From Phycisphaerae bacterium (GTDB lineage: Bacteria; Planctomycetota; Phycisphaerae; Sedimentisphaerales; UBA12454), in assembly GCA_028712345.1 (NCBI GenBank), contig JAQTQF010000068.1, positions 1 through 8,322 on the forward strand: DNA of 8,322 bases. The letters run 5' to 3'. The position numbers and the translations under genes are program-made. Shown piece by piece: positions 7,091 to 8,322 of the stretch. How positions within the stretch are numbered: position 1 is the stretch's first letter; every line of letters begins with the position of its first letter. Below the pieces are notes generated by a model, which had not been told where the DNA came from, did not search any database, and saw nothing but the letters and a program-made list of their open reading frames with translations.

Positions 7091-7126
7091 CATTTTTCTG
7101 CCAATCCTTTATTTCTTCCTTTATAT

Positions 7127-7200
7127 CCCCACGCTTAGTTTTGTCCCTCGGACACCCCGTGCCTGATTCGTCGAGAATCAACGGGCGCAAAACTATGGGG
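7127..7200. repeat. Structured imperfect palindrome of about 74 bp, possible repeat element or structured RNA leader
   Basis: Nested pairings share one axis: CCCCA (7127-7131) with TGGGG (7196-7200), TAGTTTTG (7136-7143) with CAAAACTA (7188-7195), CCCGT (7156-7160) with ACGGG (7181-7185), and TGATTC (7164-7169) with GAATCA (7175-7180) around a 5-base loop. A side hairpin, GTCC (7143-7146) with GGAC (7150-7153), sits on the left arm. The resulting fold is a long stem with bulges and a branch, too regular to be chance. It lies about 90 bp upstream of the R-M start, so in minus-strand transcripts it could be a structured leader; it may equally be a dispersed repeat copy. Confidence 0.6.
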
Positions 7201-7294
7201 TTCGCTTCTAATTCGGTGCAATTTTACCCCCTTTCTTTTCAAACTCAACGACAAAATTTCCTGCCTTTTTCCTGTAATCTGCCGTCTATAATCT

Positions 7295-7415
7295 TATTTG
7301 CTTTAAGGCGAAATTGCGCAGCGGTAAAAAATTCAATTACAGCCCCGTTGAAGTTTAACTTCAAAAAGGGACTGTTTGAATTTTCACACCCCTTAGGGGC
7401 GCCTTAAAGCAAATA
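7295..7415. mobile_element. MITE-like element with perfect terminal inverted repeats
   Basis: TATTTGCTTTAAGGCG (7295-7310) and CGCCTTAAAGCAAATA (7400-7415) are exact reverse complements over 16 bases. Inside are AAAATTCAA (7328-7336) with TTGAATTTT (7376-7384), a central hairpin TTGAAGTT-T-AACTTCAA (7348-7364) extended by AGCCCC/GGGACT, and a small CCCC-TTA-GGGG stem (7389-7399). The whole element is therefore a branched palindrome without coding capacity. The outermost TA on each side (7295-7296, 7414-7415) could be a TA target duplication, as made by IS630/Tc1-mariner-type transposases, leaving 14-bp terminal repeats. No transposase is in the window. Mobility is inference; the inverted repeats are directly visible. 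Confidence 0.65.
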
Positions 7416-7419
7416 TACC

Positions 7420-7506
7420 GTGTAAATCAGTGTTAATCTGTGTCTAAATTTTCTGTGTCGCTCGGTGAACTCTGTGGCTGAAAAAATCCGCGTAATCAGC
7501 GTAATT
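7420..7506. repeat. Degenerate short repeats (GTGTTAATCTGTGT type), right set
   Basis: Imperfect units include TGTAAATCAGTGTTAATCTG and GTGTCTAA (about 7420-7447), TTCTGTGTCG (7451-7460), CTCTGTGGCTG (7470-7480) and ATCCGCGTAATCAGCGTAAT (7486-7505). They resemble the left set at 7057-7090 in the same orientation. The repeat is degenerate, so the boundaries are approximate, and I see no hairpin or coding potential in it. Confidence 0.5.
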
Positions 7507-7549
7507 TATGCCATAGGTATCCGCGGTTAAAAGTGCGTAAAGACCTTAC

Positions 7550-7578
7550 TTGACAAAAGGATAAGAAAAAACTATCAT
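7550..7578 (+). promoter_or_regulatory. ileS promoter (sigma-70 type)
   Basis: A perfect -35 box TTGACA (7550-7555) is followed after exactly 17 bp by TATCAT (7573-7578), a 5/6 match to the -10 box. Transcription would start near 7585, giving an untranslated leader of about 30 bases before the ileS ATG at 7614. That is too short for a T-box. It is the best promoter in the window and lies between the degenerate repeats and the gene. Confidence 0.7.
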
Positions 7579-7613
7579 ATTAAATTCTAAATTTTTTACT
7601 GGAAAAACGAAAA

Positions 7614-8322
7614 ATGAGCGAAGACAAAAAGAACTATCGAGCAACGCTAAACCTGCCGCAGACTAACTTTGCGATGAAGGCGAACCTCACCCAGCGAGAG
7701 CCGCAGCAGAGAAAAGTATGGGACAAAATGGGCATTTACAGCAAGATTATGGATTCCCGCAGCGGCTGTCCGCAATATACGCTCCACGACGGCCCGCCCT
7801 ACGCCAACGGCGATATTCATATGGGTCATGTCATCAATAAGGTTCTCAAGGATATAGTCGTAAAATACAAAACGATGAGCGGCTTTAAGACGCCTTATAT
7901 CCCCGGCTGGGACTGCCACGGCCTGCCGATTGAGGTCAAGGTTATGGCCGAGCTGGGCGAAAAAGCCAAGACGATGGACAAGCTCGAAATCCGCAAGCTC
8001 TGCAAGCAGTATGCAAGCAAATATGTCAAGCTCCAGTCGAGGCAGTTTAAGGACCTTGGCATCTTCGGCGATTTTGAAAATCCGTATCTGACGCTCAAGC
8101 CGCAGTACGAAGCGGGAATGTGCGAAGTCTTCGCCGAGCTTGTGAGTAAGGGGCTGGTTTACAAACAGCTCAAGCCGGTACATTGGTCGGTGTCCTGTCA
8201 GACGGCGCTGGCGGATGCGGAACTGGAGTATCAGGATATAACATCGCCGAGCATTTTCGTTAATTTGCCAGCAACGGCCAAGGCGGTTGAGAAACTTAAA
8301 AAACTCGGTCTTGTAAAGGATG
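7614..8322 (+). CDS. ileS: Isoleucyl-tRNA synthetase, N-terminal 236 residues (cut by window edge)
   Basis: The reading frame from ATG 7614 (MSEDKKNYRATLNLPQTNFAM) is open to the window end. It shows class I synthetase hallmarks in IleRS wording: PPYANGDIHMGH (61-72) with the HIGH-type signature HMGH (69-72), YIPGWDCHGLPIE (95-107), and KPVHWSVSCQTALADAELEY (187-206) at the start of the CP1 editing insertion. The enzyme attaches isoleucine to tRNA-Ile in the cytoplasm using ATP and edits mischarged valine; full-length enzymes have about 900-1,050 residues, so roughly three quarters is missing here. The KMSKS loop and any C-terminal zinc site are outside the window. The NLPQTNFAMKANLxxREP opening agrees with the family start. 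The ribosome site is weak (GGA at 7601-7603). The gene is divergent from the R-M gene and has its own promoter. A 178-codon minus-strand frame over it is a shadow. Confidence 0.97.
   Translation, partial: MSEDKKNYRATLNLPQTNFAMKANLTQREPQQRKVWDKMGIYSKIMDSRSGCPQYTLHDGPPYANGDIHMGHVINKVLKDIVVKYKTMSGFKTPYIPGWDCHGLPIEVKVMAELGEKAKTMDKLEIRKLCKQYASKYVKLQSRQFKDLGIFGDFENPYLTLKPQYEAGMCEVFAELVSKGLVYKQLKPVHWSVSCQTALADAELEYQDITSPSIFVNLPATAKAVEKLKKLGLVKD

Larger units (their letters stand above)
7041..7613. other. Divergent intergenic region between the R-M gene and ileS, no gene seen
   Basis: No credible coding sequence is present in these 573 bases on either strand. The contents, left to right, are a set of degenerate GTGT-type repeats (7057-7090), a structured palindrome (7127-7200), pyrimidine-rich DNA without recognisable content (about 7201-7290), a MITE-like inverted-repeat element (7295-7415), more degenerate repeats (7420-7506), and the ileS promoter (7550-7578). 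I could not find a convincing sigma-70 promoter for the R-M gene on the minus strand; a TATAAA (7120-7125) exists there without a matching -35 box. Confidence 0.75.

Noticed and set aside
6636..7407. Plus-strand frames of 176 and 144 codons crossing the R-M start into the intergenic region
   Set aside because: They lie opposite a well-supported enzyme start, run through repeats and hairpins, resemble no family I know, and have no ribosome site.
7416..7613. T-box riboswitch upstream of ileS
   Set aside because: The predicted leader is only about 30 bases, and no T-box sequence or terminator/antiterminator pair is present; CCGCGG at 7521-7526 lies before the promoter.
7647..8183. Minus-strand 178-codon frame
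   Set aside because: It is the shadow of ileS, whose plus-strand translation carries all expected IleRS motifs.

Overview
The window looks like chromosomal DNA of a Gram-negative-type bacterium, probably a planctomycete of the Phycisphaerae/Sedimentisphaerales kind. That placement is inferred from the wording of the PolA N-terminus, the intermediate GC content and the style of the dispersed repeats; no rRNA or other marker is present to prove it.

Layout. Bases 1-3843 are a minus-strand cluster read from right to left: polA (DNA polymerase I, 910 aa, all three activities apparently intact), a 76-residue two-helix DUF2905 membrane protein, and an MFS transporter whose C-terminal part runs off the left edge. 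The last two are 6 bp apart and are probably co-transcribed; a short perfect palindrome lies between polA and DUF2905. Bases 3844-4103 are non-coding and packed with hairpin-type dispersed repeats. Bases 4104-7040 (minus) encode a 978-residue single-chain Type IIG restriction-modification enzyme: an N-terminal PD-(D/E)XK nuclease, a gamma-type adenine-N6 methylase with NPPY, a target-recognition domain and a C-terminal helical tail. Bases 7041-7613 are a 573-bp divergent intergenic region holding two elaborate inverted-repeat elements flanked by degenerate GTGT-type repeats, then a good sigma-70-type promoter. Bases 7614-8322 (plus) are the first 236 codons of ileS (isoleucyl-tRNA synthetase), cut by the right edge.

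How it fits together. polA and ileS are housekeeping genes. The accessory content is the solitary R-M enzyme and the repeats around and inside it. The most notable observation is that a copy of the dispersed repeat found downstream of the R-M gene also sits inside its methylase domain, in frame, adding about 35 residues between methylase motif I and the following acidic motif. A second is a roughly 120-bp element in the ileS/R-M intergenic region with 14-16 bp perfect terminal inverted repeats and flanking TA dinucleotides, resembling a MITE. I see no CRISPR array, tRNA, rRNA, transposase gene or multi-gene defence island. I do not see strong evidence for a wholly new multi-gene system; the repeat biology is the interesting part.
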